Assembly: GCF_003853415.1 (NCBI RefSeq)
Contig: NZ_QTPP01000010.1
Span: 164,430-228,429, forward strand
From: Burkholderia sp. Bp9142
GTDB taxonomy: Bacteria; Pseudomonadota; Gammaproteobacteria; Burkholderiales; Burkholderiaceae
DNA: 64,000 nucleotides
Reading direction: 5' to 3'
In this document: one piece after another, positions 8,329-16,833 of the stretch
Layout: each line of letters begins with the position of its first letter
Numbering within the stretch: position 1 is the stretch's first letter
Notes under the pieces: model-generated
What the model was told of the DNA's origin: nothing
Seen by the model: only the letters and a program-made list of their open reading frames with translations
Databases searched by the model: none
Made by a program: the position numbers and the translations under genes

Positions 8329-9591
8329 TTGGACATTCCGCAGCAATCGATGCGCTCGGCGAAGCGGCCGGTCGCCGCGTGGCTGACACCGCGACGCCTC
8401 GCCCTGTACAGCGCGCTGATGCTCGTGTTCTACGTGCTGTTCATCGCGATCTGGGCAACCGTCATTCGTCATGCGCACGGAACGCTCCTGTCGCGCGCCG
8501 GCGCCGACTTCTCGATATTCTGGTCGGCATCGTACGTCATGCTGCACGGCTCGCCATCGCAGGCGTACGATTTCTCCGCGTTCTCGCGGCTATCGGCCGA
8601 GCTGTTCGCGAACCTTCGCCGCGACGCCTTCGCCCCGTGGCTGTACCCGCCCACCTATCTGCTGCTCGTGACCCCGCTGGCGCTGCTGCCCTTCGCGCTC
8701 GGTTATCCGCTGTTCGTCGCGTTCGGGGTCGTCGTGCTCGGCCTCGCCGCGTGGCGCGTATCCGGCCTTGGCACGATTCCCGGCGCATGGCGCTCCGGTA
8801 CGCTCGCGCTGGCCGCCGCGCCCTGCGTGTTCGTCACCGCGACGCTCGGGCAAAACGCGTTCCTGACGGCATCGTGCGCGGCGCTGGCCGTCCATTGGGC
8901 CGGCCGGCGGCCGATGTGGGCCGGCTTCTGCATCGGCCTGCTGTCGGTCAAGCCGCAGATGGCGCTGCTGTTCCCGTTCGTGCTGGTTGCGGCGCGCGCA
9001 TGGCGCACGATCGCGTGGGCCGCGCTTGCCACCGGCACGTTCGTCGCGCTGAGCGTGCTGATCTGCGGCCTCGAGTCGCTGCGCCTGTTCGTCGCCAGCA
9101 CGGGACTCGCGCGCTCGATCGTCCTCGAACAGGGTGTGGTGTTCTGGCTCGTATCGCCGACACCGTTCGCGACGCTCCGGCTTGCGGGCGTGCCGCTCGG
9201 CGCCGCGTATGCCGCGCATGCGTGTATCGCCGCGATTGCGATCGCAGCCGCCTGCATCGTGTGGGCGCAGTCGCGCGATACCCGCTTGCGCGCGGCCGTG
9301 CTGACGGTCGCGACGCTCACGGCGAACCCTTATGTGTGGCACTACGAACTCGCGTGGCTCGCCATCGCGATCGCCTGCATGCTGGCGATCGGCTGGCGCG
9401 ACGGCTGGCTGCGCGGCGAACAGAGCGCGATCGCGCTGATGTGGGCGCTGCCGGTCGCCGAATACCTGAACCCGTGGCTGCAGCTACCGCAGATCGGCCC
9501 CGCCGTGACGCTCTTCGCGCTGCTGGTGCTGCTGCGCCGCGCGCGGCACGACGCTCACAACGCGAGCCGCGGCGGCACGTACACGCCGTAA
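8329..9591 (+). CDS. DUF2029 / GT87-like integral membrane glycosyltransferase
   Basis: This 420-residue, highly hydrophobic protein with roughly ten helices resembles the DUF2029 (GT87) group of polyprenyl-phosphate-sugar-dependent transferases. The periplasmic segment GADFSIFWSASYVMLHG with an acidic residue and the YPPTYLLLVTPLALLP block are typical of that family. It follows the GtrB-like gene closely and probably takes the lipid-linked sugar as donor for an unknown acceptor. The start is taken at TTG 8329; an ATG at 8350 would remove seven residues. Its 3' end overlaps the convergent tadG gene by 37 bases. Confidence 0.78.
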   Translation: MDIPQQSMRSAKRPVAAWLTPRRLALYSALMLVFYVLFIAIWATVIRHAHGTLLSRAGADFSIFWSASYVMLHGSPSQAYDFSAFSRLSAELFANLRRDAFAPWLYPPTYLLLVTPLALLPFALGYPLFVAFGVVVLGLAAWRVSGLGTIPGAWRSGTLALAAAPCVFVTATLGQNAFLTASCAALAVHWAGRRPMWAGFCIGLLSVKPQMALLFPFVLVAARAWRTIAWAALATGTFVALSVLICGLESLRLFVASTGLARSIVLEQGVVFWLVSPTPFATLRLAGVPLGAAYAAHACIAAIAIAAACIVWAQSRDTRLRAAVLTVATLTANPYVWHYELAWLAIAIACMLAIGWRDGWLRGEQSAIALMWALPVAEYLNPWLQLPQIGPAVTLFALLVLLRRARHDAHNASRGGTYTP

Positions 9592-10595
9592 TACGGCCCG
9601 ACGCCCGTCGCGACACCGGTCATCTTCACGCCGGCGACGAAGTGCCCCTGGATGTACTTGTAGGTGCCGCCGAGCGACACGTCGATGTGGAACGCGGCAA
9701 ACGCGACGATCGGCACGTAGGTGCTGCTCGACGTCTGCGTGACGACCGGCAGCACGACCGTCGTGCCGATCGGCACCGACGTGTAGAGCGTCGCCTTGAC
9801 GCCGGTCGCGAGATAGATGCTGTCGCCGATATTGAGCGTCGTCGGGTTGCCGGTCACCATCAGGCCGCCCATCGTCGTCGTGTCGGTCGCGGTCGACTGG
9901 AACGACGTCCACTGGCCGCCCATGCACAGCGCGCCGTAGGTCTGGCCGTTCGTGATCGAGAATTCGTACGGCAAGCCCGTCAGCGGATTGATCAGCGGCT
10001 GGTTGGTCTGCGCATTCCAGTACTGGTTGTACACGCACTGGTCGATCGCGATCGGAAAGAGGCCGCCCGCCGCCACCCCGCCCGGCGCGGCGAGCACCGC
10101 GATCGCGGTCGCGCTGCCGGACGCACCGGGGATGCCCAGCAGACCACCGAGCAGCAGCGGAATCGAGCCGCCGTTCACGCCCGGCGCGCGCGATACCGTG
10201 ACCTGCACCGCCGGCACGTCGTATGCGCCGGGCGTGATGGTGGTCGACTGCATCGATGCGGGGGTACGCGTCACGTTCCAGTAGCCGGTCGTCACCGTGC
10301 CCGTCGCCAGCGGTGCGCCGGCCGCCGAATTCTGCGCGATCACACCGTTCGCGGCCGGCGCGGCCTGCGACCAGTTCAGCGCGCCGCCCGTCGGCGACAT
10401 CATCGCATCGGCCGCCGCGAGCGCGGCCGCGTCGGCGGCGTTCTGCAGCTGATTGCGCACCGTGGCCACCCACGCGATGTCGATCGCCAGCGCGCCGAAC
10501 GACAGCAGCGGAATCAGGAACATCAGGAAGAACAGCGCGACGGAGCCGCGCGCGCGCGGGGGGCCGATGCGTCGCGTGCCGGCTGCGTCATTCAT
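9555..10595 (-). CDS. tadG: TadG-like Flp pilus assembly protein
   Basis: The 346-residue protein has a short cytoplasmic N-terminus, one membrane helix (SVALFFLMFLIPLLSFGALA, residues about 18-37) and the hallmark sequence NQLQNAADAAALAAADA of TadG/TadE-like pseudopilins. The remainder is a Thr/Gly/Ala-rich periplasmic domain. Full-size TadG proteins often carry a von Willebrand A domain; no MIDAS-type DXSXS motif is apparent here. It is the last gene of the tad operon, and its start overlaps the tadE stop by 8 bases. Confidence 0.85.
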   Translation of the reverse strand: MNDAAGTRRIGPPRARGSVALFFLMFLIPLLSFGALAIDIAWVATVRNQLQNAADAAALAAADAMMSPTGGALNWSQAAPAANGVIAQNSAAGAPLATGTVTTGYWNVTRTPASMQSTTITPGAYDVPAVQVTVSRAPGVNGGSIPLLLGGLLGIPGASGSATAIAVLAAPGGVAAGGLFPIAIDQCVYNQYWNAQTNQPLINPLTGLPYEFSITNGQTYGALCMGGQWTSFQSTATDTTTMGGLMVTGNPTTLNIGDSIYLATGVKATLYTSVPIGTTVVLPVVTQTSSSTYVPIVAFAAFHIDVSLGGTYKYIQGHFVAGVKMTGVATGVGPYYGVYVPPRLAL

Positions 10596-11016
10596 AGAGC
10601 ATCACCGAACTGGCCGAAATCGTCACCGGGCCGGTCAGCGCGCTGAACGCCGAACCCAGCACCAGCCCGGAATACGTGTAGGTCACCGTGACCGTCAGCG
10701 CGGTGCCCGCCGTCGTGCCGTTCGCCTGCGTCACGGTCACGTTCGGCGTCGTCGCGGTGCCGCCGGTGATCAGGCTGTTCTGCGTATAGCTCAGCGCGAC
10801 GTTGGCGATCTGCGTCGGGGTCAGCATCGGCACGCGCAGCACGACGCCGGCACGCGCGGCCTCGCGGCTCGCGTTCGTGATGACGGCCTTGTCGCACAGC
10901 AGCAGGCTCGTGTCGATGATGCCGATCAGCACCATCAGCAGGAACGGCAGCATCAGCACGAATTCGAGGGATACGACGCCGCGCGCGTGGCGGGCGCCCA
11001 TCGCCCCGCGTGTCAT
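10588..11016 (-). CDS. tadE: TadE-like pseudopilin
   Basis: The 142-residue protein shows the TadE layout: a short basic leader (GARHARG), VVSLEFVLMLPFLLMVLIG with a Glu five residues after the presumed cleavage site, and the NASREAARAGV motif. Such minor pseudopilins are cleaved by the prepilin peptidase and assist Flp fibre assembly at the inner membrane. The ATG at 11016 overlaps the tadD stop codon (ATGA), which sets the start; an upstream extension of 77 codons is just tadD DNA read in another frame. Confidence 0.88.
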   Translation of the reverse strand: MTRGAMGARHARGVVSLEFVLMLPFLLMVLIGIIDTSLLLCDKAVITNASREAARAGVVLRVPMLTPTQIANVALSYTQNSLITGGTATTPNVTVTQANGTTAGTALTVTVTYTYSGLVLGSAFSALTGPVTISASSVMLYE

Positions 11017-11870
11017 TTTGCGGCCCCCGCGGCGGGCGGCACGGCGCGCGGCTCGAGCGCGGCACCCTTCAACGGTCGCGCGGCGGCTGGCGCCGGGCGC
11101 GACGCCAACTGCGCGCGCACTGCCTGGTAGACGCGCAGATTGTCGGCCACCGCCGATGCGGGCAGATCCGCTGACAGCAGCTTCTTCGCCGAATCGGTGT
11201 TGCCGAGCACGCCATACGCGAACGCGAGGTTCTGGCGCGCCTGCCACGGCGCGTCGGGCAGCCCGGCCACGTCGAGCAGCACGTTCACGCCCTCGCGCGG
11301 CCGGTTGCTCAGCACGAGCGACAGCCCGAGGTCGACGCGCAGCCCCTGCGCGTCCGGATGCGCGCGCAGCGCATCCCGGTACACGGCCTGCGCGTCCTCG
11401 TGGCGGCCCTGCAGGTCGAGCACCGTGCCGAGCCCTTCGGCCGCGAGCGGAAGGTTCGGCTGCGCGGCCAGCAGGTCGCGGTAGCGCCGGGCGGCCTCAT
11501 CGAGCCGACGCTGCCGCAACGCGACGCGCGCGAGCCCGACCTGCGGCCCGAGTTCCGCAGGTGCCTGCTGCCGTGCCTGCTCATAGAGAATCCGCGCACG
11601 CTCCAGATCGCCGCTGCGGTAGTGGACGTCGCCGAGCCCCAGGCGCGCCGCGAGCGAATCGGGATGCCGGGCGAGCACCTTCTCGTACAGCGTCGACGCG
11701 AGATCGACGTTGCCGCCGGCGAGCGCGCTGTCGGCAATGCGCAGTTCGGCCTGCGGGTCGTCGCTCTTGTGCGACAGCGCCGGCCTCGTCTGGATGCCCG
11801 GCGCGCAGCCGCCGGTCAGCACCGGCAGCAGGGCCGCGAATGCGAGCGCACAGATGACGGATCGTGTCAT
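11013..11870 (-). CDS. tadD: TadD-like TPR lipoprotein of the Flp pilus system
   Basis: The 285-residue protein has a signal peptide ending in a lipobox-like LTGGC, then about six tetratricopeptide repeats in the middle (for example LYEKVLARHPDSLAARLGLG and repeats with similar spacing), and an Ala/Pro-rich tail. TadD is the pilotin-like TPR protein needed for secretin assembly and pilus export. The ATG at 11870 overlaps the tadC stop (ATGA), and its own stop overlaps the tadE start in the same way, which indicates translational coupling. Confidence 0.88.
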   Translation of the reverse strand: MTRSVICALAFAALLPVLTGGCAPGIQTRPALSHKSDDPQAELRIADSALAGGNVDLASTLYEKVLARHPDSLAARLGLGDVHYRSGDLERARILYEQARQQAPAELGPQVGLARVALRQRRLDEAARRYRDLLAAQPNLPLAAEGLGTVLDLQGRHEDAQAVYRDALRAHPDAQGLRVDLGLSLVLSNRPREGVNVLLDVAGLPDAPWQARQNLAFAYGVLGNTDSAKKLLSADLPASAVADNLRVYQAVRAQLASRPAPAAARPLKGAALEPRAVPPAAGAAK

Positions 11871-12811
11871 TTGAACACCTCGAGCAGGCGGATCGCCGCC
11901 GGGCCCGCCGCGATCAGGCCGACCGTCGGCAGGATGAACAGCATCATCGGCAGCGTGATCTTCGGCGCGAGCTTCGCGGCCTTTTCCTCGAGCGCGACGA
12001 TCTGCTCGGTGCGCTCGCTGCGCGACAGCGTGCGCAGCGCCTGCGTGACCGGCGTGCCGAATCGCTGCGATTGCGTGAGCGTCGTGGCAAGCGAGCGTGC
12101 CGACGCAAAGTCGACGCGCAGCGCGAAATGCGTCAGCACTTCGGACACGTTGCCGCTCAGCGTCAATTCGTCCGCGCATACCGTCAGTTCGTCGGCGAGC
12201 GGCGGGCAGATGCGCTCGAGTTCGCGCGCGACGCGCCGCACGCCCGATGCGAGGCTGTTGCCGGCCATCGTGCAGATCACCAGCAGGTCGAGCGCATCCG
12301 GAAAGCACGCGGCGATGATCCGCCGGCGCCGCCGGATCATCGCGCCGAGCACGTATTCCGGCACGATCACGCCGATCACGAACGCGGCGACCATCGCCAC
12401 CGCGCGGATCACGAAGTATTCGCCGAAACGCGGAATGGTCGGGCTGAACACGATCGCGATACCCGCGAACAGCACGCCGCAGCTCAGCTTGATGCCGATC
12501 ATCGACGACACCGCGCGGCGCTCGCGAAAACCCGCCCGGGTCAGCTGCAGCCCGAGCTTCGCACGCTGCATCGGATCGAGCACGGGCAGCCGCTCGCCGA
12601 GCTGCGCGAGCCGCCGCGTCAGGTCCTGACGCACCTCGCCCGGCTGCAGCCGCCCCGGCACCAGCGACTGCGGGCGCTGCCCGGCCGCCTGCTGCACGCG
12701 CGCGGCGATCCGCCGGCGCGTGCCGCCGCCGGGCGTCGCAAGCGCCGCCGCGACACACGCGAGCAACAGCAACAGTTCGAGGCCGCGGGCGGCCAGTATC
12801 GACAGGGTCAT
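11867..12811 (-). CDS. tadC: TadC-like inner membrane platform protein
   Basis: The 314-residue protein is a T2SF/GspF-like platform protein with a leading helix, two central helices around residues 115-165 and a final helix. The characteristic family segment CFPDALDLLVICTMAGNSL (residues about 165-183) matches the GspF domain of TadB/TadC pairs. It should sit with TadB beneath the pilus and contact the TadA ATPase. It is coupled to both neighbours by ATGA overlaps. Confidence 0.92.
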   Translation of the reverse strand: MTLSILAARGLELLLLLACVAAALATPGGGTRRRIAARVQQAAGQRPQSLVPGRLQPGEVRQDLTRRLAQLGERLPVLDPMQRAKLGLQLTRAGFRERRAVSSMIGIKLSCGVLFAGIAIVFSPTIPRFGEYFVIRAVAMVAAFVIGVIVPEYVLGAMIRRRRRIIAACFPDALDLLVICTMAGNSLASGVRRVARELERICPPLADELTVCADELTLSGNVSEVLTHFALRVDFASARSLATTLTQSQRFGTPVTQALRTLSRSERTEQIVALEEKAAKLAPKITLPMMLFILPTVGLIAAGPAAIRLLEVFK

Positions 12812-13785
12812 CGCGCGGTATCCAGTTTCGAGATCTTGTGGATCGTCAGCAGTCCGATCGTCAGCAGCACGGCGGCGATCGTCAGCAGCACGCGTCCGGC
12901 GTGCGTGTCGAACAGCAGCATCACGTATGCGCGGTTCACGACGAACAATGCGCCGATCATCACGAACGGCACCGCCGAAATGATCTTCGTCGTGATCCGC
13001 CCCTCGGCGGTCAACGCGCGTGTCTTCAGGCGAATGTCGCGACGCGTGCGGATGATGCTCGACAACTCGTCGAGCGTCTCGCCGAGGCTGCCGCCGGTCT
13101 CGCGCTGCAGCAGCAGGTAGACGGTGAAGAACGAGAAGTCCGCGATCATCAGCCGGTCTGCCGCGTACGTCAGCACGTCCTTCAGGTCGGCGCCGACGCG
13201 CAGGCTGTCGCCCATCGTGCGGAACGTCGAGCGCACCGGCTCGGCCGCGCTGTCGCCCACCGTGCTGATCGCCTGCGTGACCGGAATGCCTGCGCGCACC
13301 GCACGCACGATCAGGTCGATCGCGTCCGGGAATGCTTCGAGGAAACGCAGCCGGAAACGCTCGACCAGTGCGCGGTAGCTGGCGCGCATCGCCACCAGCG
13401 GCAGCCCCACGTAGATCAGCGGATGCAGGACGCGCGGGAGTGCGACGAACTGCATCGCGACGATCGCCGCGATCGCGCCGGCGATCGTGCTGGCGACGAC
13501 GATCCGCATCCCGCGTTCGCCGCCGACCGCGCGCACGCGCGTCACGTAGCGCTGCAGCCACGCGCGCGCGCGGCTTTGCCGGCGCGGCAGGTTGAACAGC
13601 GCGACGCCGGGCACGGCATCCGCACCGGCCTTCCGGCCCGCCAGCGACGGTGCAAGGTGCTGCATCCGCGCGCGAATGCGCTGCTCCGGCGTGCGGCCCG
13701 CACGATCCAGCAGCGCGGACAGCACGAGGCCCAGCGCGAGGATCACGACGAATGCGCCGAGCGCGACGAGGTCCGCGGCCCTCAT
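12808..13785 (-). CDS. tadB: TadB-like inner membrane platform protein
   Basis: The 325-residue protein is the second GspF-type platform component. It has an N-terminal helix, helices around residues 90-130, the motif FPDAIDLIVRAVRAGIPV with the downstream LQRETGGSLGETLDELS block (residues about 230-246), and a C-terminal hydrophobic pair. TadB and TadC form the membrane platform driven by TadA. The ATG at 13785 overlaps the cpaF stop, and the end overlaps the tadC start. Confidence 0.93.
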   Translation of the reverse strand: MRAADLVALGAFVVILALGLVLSALLDRAGRTPEQRIRARMQHLAPSLAGRKAGADAVPGVALFNLPRRQSRARAWLQRYVTRVRAVGGERGMRIVVASTIAGAIAAIVAMQFVALPRVLHPLIYVGLPLVAMRASYRALVERFRLRFLEAFPDAIDLIVRAVRAGIPVTQAISTVGDSAAEPVRSTFRTMGDSLRVGADLKDVLTYAADRLMIADFSFFTVYLLLQRETGGSLGETLDELSSIIRTRRDIRLKTRALTAEGRITTKIISAVPFVMIGALFVVNRAYVMLLFDTHAGRVLLTIAAVLLTIGLLTIHKISKLDTAR

Positions 13786-15194
13786 TGCCGGAATACCTCG
13801 GAGAGCGCGTCCTCGACACCGTAGTACGCGGCGCGCGGCGCGAACGCGGGCCGCAGCGACGATGCCTCGAACACGCCCTTCACCACCTCGCGCGTCGTGT
13901 CGCCCTCCTGGCGGAACGCGAACAGGTCCTGCGTGATCACCACCTCGCCTTCCATCCCGACGATCTCCGTGATCCGGGTCACACGGCGCACGCCGTCGCG
14001 CATCCGCTCGACCTGCACGAACAGGTGCACGGCGCTCGCGATCTGGCGCCGGATCGACAGCAGCTGCAGGTTCGCGTTTGCCATCATGACCATGCTTTCG
14101 AGCCGGCTGATCGCGTCGCGCGGCGAGTTCGCATGGATCGTCGTCATCGAGCCGTCGTGACCCGTGTTCATCGCCTGCAGCACGTCGAACGCCTCGGCAC
14201 CGCGGATTTCGCCGAGGATGATGCGGTCCGGCCGCATCCGCAGCGCGTTGCGCACGAGGTCGCGCTGCGAGATCCCGCCGAGCCCTTCGGTATTCTCCGG
14301 CCGCGTCTCGAGACTGACGACGTGCGGCTGCAGCAGTTGCAGCTCGGCCGCATCCTCGATCGTGACGATCCGCTCGTGCTCCTCGATGTGTTGCGACAGC
14401 GCGTTGAGCAAGGTCGTCTTGCCCGAGCCGGTACCGCCCGAGATCACGATGTTCAGCCGGCACGCGCAGGCGATCTTCAGCACCTGCAGCATCCCGTGCG
14501 AGATGTTGCCCTGATGTGCCATCCGCGCGAGCGTGATGTCTCGCTTCGCGAACTTGCGGATCGAGATCGACGCGCCGCGCATCGCGATCGGCGGCAGCAC
14601 GACGTTCACGCGGCTGCCGTCGGCGAGACGCGCATCGACCATCGGGCTGCTCTCGTCGACGCGGCGCCCGACCGCCGCCGCGATCCGCTGCGCGACGCTC
14701 GTCACGTGCGCGTTGTCGCGAAACTTCAGCGACGTGAGTTCGAGCCGGCCCGCGCGCTCGACGTACACCTGGTCGGGGCCGTTCACGAGGATGTCGGAGA
14801 CGGTGTCGTCGGCGAGCAGCGGCTCGATCGGCCCGACGCCGAACATGTCGTTCAGGATCGCATCGACGATCAGCACCTGCTCGCCCGCCGTGATCTTCAG
14901 GCGCTCGCGCTCGACCGTGTGCGCGGCCACCTGCTCGATGCCCGCACGCACTTCGTCGCGCGTCTTCATCAGCGCCGCCGACATGTTCATCGACGTGAAC
15001 ACCGCGGTGCGAATCGCGTCGAACTTGCCGGAGCGGATCAGCGCCTCCTGGGTATCGGCCGCCGCGGGCCCGCGGGCAGGCGCGGGAGCCGGGCTCGCGA
15101 CCGGCCCCGGCGCCGGTGCGTCGCCGCGCGGCGCGGCAGGCGTGCCCACCGGTGCAGCGTCCGGCGTCGGCTCTTTGCGGGTGCCGAACGTCAC
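13782..15194 (-). CDS. cpaF: CpaF/TadA pilus assembly ATPase
   Basis: The 470-residue secretion ATPase powers Flp pilus assembly. Counting from the GTG start, it shows Walker A GGTGSGKT (253-260), the Asp-box EDAAEL (280-285), a Walker-B-like RIILGEIRG (324-332) and the His box [13 protein letters not shown] (344-356). The first 45 residues are Pro/Ala-rich and probably flexible. The GTG at 15194 is preferred over an ATG at 15209 for two reasons: it overlaps the cpaE stop by 4 bases, as the following genes do, and GGAGGAAAGG lies just upstream of it. Confidence 0.95.
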   Translation of the reverse strand: MTFGTRKEPTPDAAPVGTPAAPRGDAPAPGPVASPAPAPARGPAAADTQEALIRSGKFDAIRTAVFTSMNMSAALMKTRDEVRAGIEQVAAHTVERERLKITAGEQVLIVDAILNDMFGVGPIEPLLADDTVSDILVNGPDQVYVERAGRLELTSLKFRDNAHVTSVAQRIAAAVGRRVDESSPMVDARLADGSRVNVVLPPIAMRGASISIRKFAKRDITLARMAHQGNISHGMLQVLKIACACRLNIVISGGTGSGKTTLLNALSQHIEEHERIVTIEDAAELQLLQPHVVSLETRPENTEGLGGISQRDLVRNALRMRPDRIILGEIRGAEAFDVLQAMNTGHDGSMTTIHANSPRDAISRLESMVMMANANLQLLSIRRQIASAVHLFVQVERMRDGVRRVTRITEIVGMEGEVVITQDLFAFRQEGDTTREVVKGVFEASSLRPAFAPRAAYYGVEDALSEVFRQ

Positions 15195-16414
15195 GATCCT
15201 TTCCTCCATCTGACGAAGCGCGCATACCACGGCTCGGCGACGGCCATCGATTCCCCGGTGATGCCGTTCGCGAGCCGCCGGATCTCGTCCAGGAAGCCAT
15301 GGCGCTTCGCGCCTTCGATCGGCTCGCCGAGGTTCTCGGCGGTCGCGAGCGACTGCGGCTCGTGCGGCAGCTCGCGCAGCCTCACGCCGCCGAATGCGTC
15401 CTCGAAGTCGGTCTGCGCGACGCGCCCCTTGACCGGCTCGAGCGGATTGTTCAGCACCATCGACAACAGCCGCTCGCCCGGCAGCTCCCTCACGAAGCGC
15501 GCAAGCCGTGCGGCTTCGTACGCGGCATGTACCGAGCGGTCGGCGACGACATAGACGAGATCGGACGCTTCCAGTGCACCCTCGAACAGCTTGCCGGCGC
15601 GGGTGCCCACGTCGAACAGCACGTAATGGAAGCGGTCCTGCAGCATGCCGACGAGCTGCGCGATCGCATCGTCGCGCAGCGGCGCGTCTTCGCCGTACGC
15701 CAGTTCGGCCGACAGCACATGCAGGCGGTCGCCCTTCGTGACGAACATGCGGTCGAACAACGCGTCGTCGGGACGCTGTTCCATGTTCAGCAGTTCGATC
15801 AGCCCGTTGTTGCTCGACAGCCCGAGCATCGAGTTCGCGCCCCCGCCATGCAGGTTCAGGTCGACGTACGCGACGCGGCGGCGCTTCTCCCCCGCGAGGC
15901 AGCGGGCAAGGCTCACCGCGATCGTCGTCGCGCCGATGCCGCCGCGCGCGCCGACGAAGCTGACGACCTTGCCGGTGCGCGCCTGCACGACCGATTCCGT
16001 CGCGGTCAGCGCGCGCCGCATCAACTCGACGGTCAGCGGCTTCACGATGTAGTCCTGCACGCCGATGCCGAGCAGGTTGCGGAACAGCCCGACGTCGTTC
16101 TGCGTGCCGACCGCGACGACCCGCACCGACGGGTCGCACACCTCCGAGAGCCGCATCAGGTCCGACACCGGCAGCACCGAATCCGACACGTCAACGATCA
16201 GCTGGCGCGGCGAACGCTCGTTGTGCTGCAGCAGCCGGATCGCGTCGTCGCAGTCGCCCGGCTGCACGTGGGCACGCGTGATCGACAGGTCCTGCGCGAC
16301 GCGGCGAATCACGTCCTCGCTGCCCGCGTCCGACACGACCGCGACGAGATCCGCCGCTCCGGCGGAAGCGGCACGCTTGGCGTTCTGGCGATCGAGGACG
16401 TTCATGGGCGGCAT
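15191..16414 (-). CDS. cpaE: CpaE/TadZ pilus localisation ATPase-like protein
   Basis: The 407-residue protein has an N-terminal receiver-like domain (residues about 20-125, with VQDYIVKPLTVELMRRAL at its end) and a C-terminal MinD/ParA-type domain. The deviant Walker A is VGARGGIGATT (residues about 152-162); the invariant P-loop lysine is replaced, as in many CpaE/TadZ proteins. TadZ places the Tad machine at its cellular site. There is a 21-base gap to cpaD upstream and a GTGA overlap with cpaF downstream. An ATG nine bases later is an alternative start. Confidence 0.92.
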   Translation of the reverse strand: MPPMNVLDRQNAKRAASAGAADLVAVVSDAGSEDVIRRVAQDLSITRAHVQPGDCDDAIRLLQHNERSPRQLIVDVSDSVLPVSDLMRLSEVCDPSVRVVAVGTQNDVGLFRNLLGIGVQDYIVKPLTVELMRRALTATESVVQARTGKVVSFVGARGGIGATTIAVSLARCLAGEKRRRVAYVDLNLHGGGANSMLGLSSNNGLIELLNMEQRPDDALFDRMFVTKGDRLHVLSAELAYGEDAPLRDDAIAQLVGMLQDRFHYVLFDVGTRAGKLFEGALEASDLVYVVADRSVHAAYEAARLARFVRELPGERLLSMVLNNPLEPVKGRVAQTDFEDAFGGVRLRELPHEPQSLATAENLGEPIEGAKRHGFLDEIRRLANGITGESMAVAEPWYARFVRWRKGS

Positions 16415-16435
16415 CGTGATGGCATCGGGAGCGGG

Positions 16436-16819
16436 TCAATGGCCGGGCGAGCCGGTCGTCGTCAGCGTCTTCCCGGGTGTCGGCTGCTTCACGCGATCCT
16501 CGACGTAGCGGCGCACCGCGTCGGCCGCGACCTGCGCGTCCGCGCCGCCGTACGGCACGGGCGCGACGAGATCTTCCGGCCGCGCGAGCATGGTCGCGAG
16601 ATTCGTGTAGGTCGCGCAGCCGAACGGCACACCGGGCCGCCCGAACCCGGCATCGACGAGATGCGACGGCTGCATCAGCTTCGCGCAGTCGGGCGGCACC
16701 GCGTGCACGCCGTCGAAGCCGATCGCGCGTGCATCCGGCAGGTTGATCGGCGGCGGCGCCGACAGGCAGCCTGCGAGCGCCGGCGACAGCAGGGCCGAGA
16801 CGATGGTTCGAACTCGCAT
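16436..16819 (-). CDS. cpaD: CpaD-like pilus lipoprotein (short)
   Basis: The 127-residue protein has a signal peptide ending in the lipobox LAGC, then a compact domain with FGCATYTNLATMLARPEDLV (residues about 66-85), the block by which CpaD/RcpB family proteins are recognised. It is shorter than typical CpaD proteins of about 200 residues, lacking much of the N-terminal half, so it may be a reduced version. Its place between the secretin and cpaE supports the call. The start at 16819 is backed by a GGAGGAG ribosome binding site at 16825-16831. Confidence 0.78.
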   Translation of the reverse strand: MRVRTIVSALLSPALAGCLSAPPPINLPDARAIGFDGVHAVPPDCAKLMQPSHLVDAGFGRPGVPFGCATYTNLATMLARPEDLVAPVPYGGADAQVAADAVRRYVEDRVKQPTPGKTLTTTGSPGH

Positions 16820-16833
16820 GCGCGCTCCTCCGT

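Noticed and set aside
8379..10646. 755-codon plus-strand open frame antisense to tadG and across the GT87 gene
   Set aside because: It is an Arg/Ala-rich shadow produced by GC-biased codons; it contradicts the clear GT87 and TadG readings and has no family motif.
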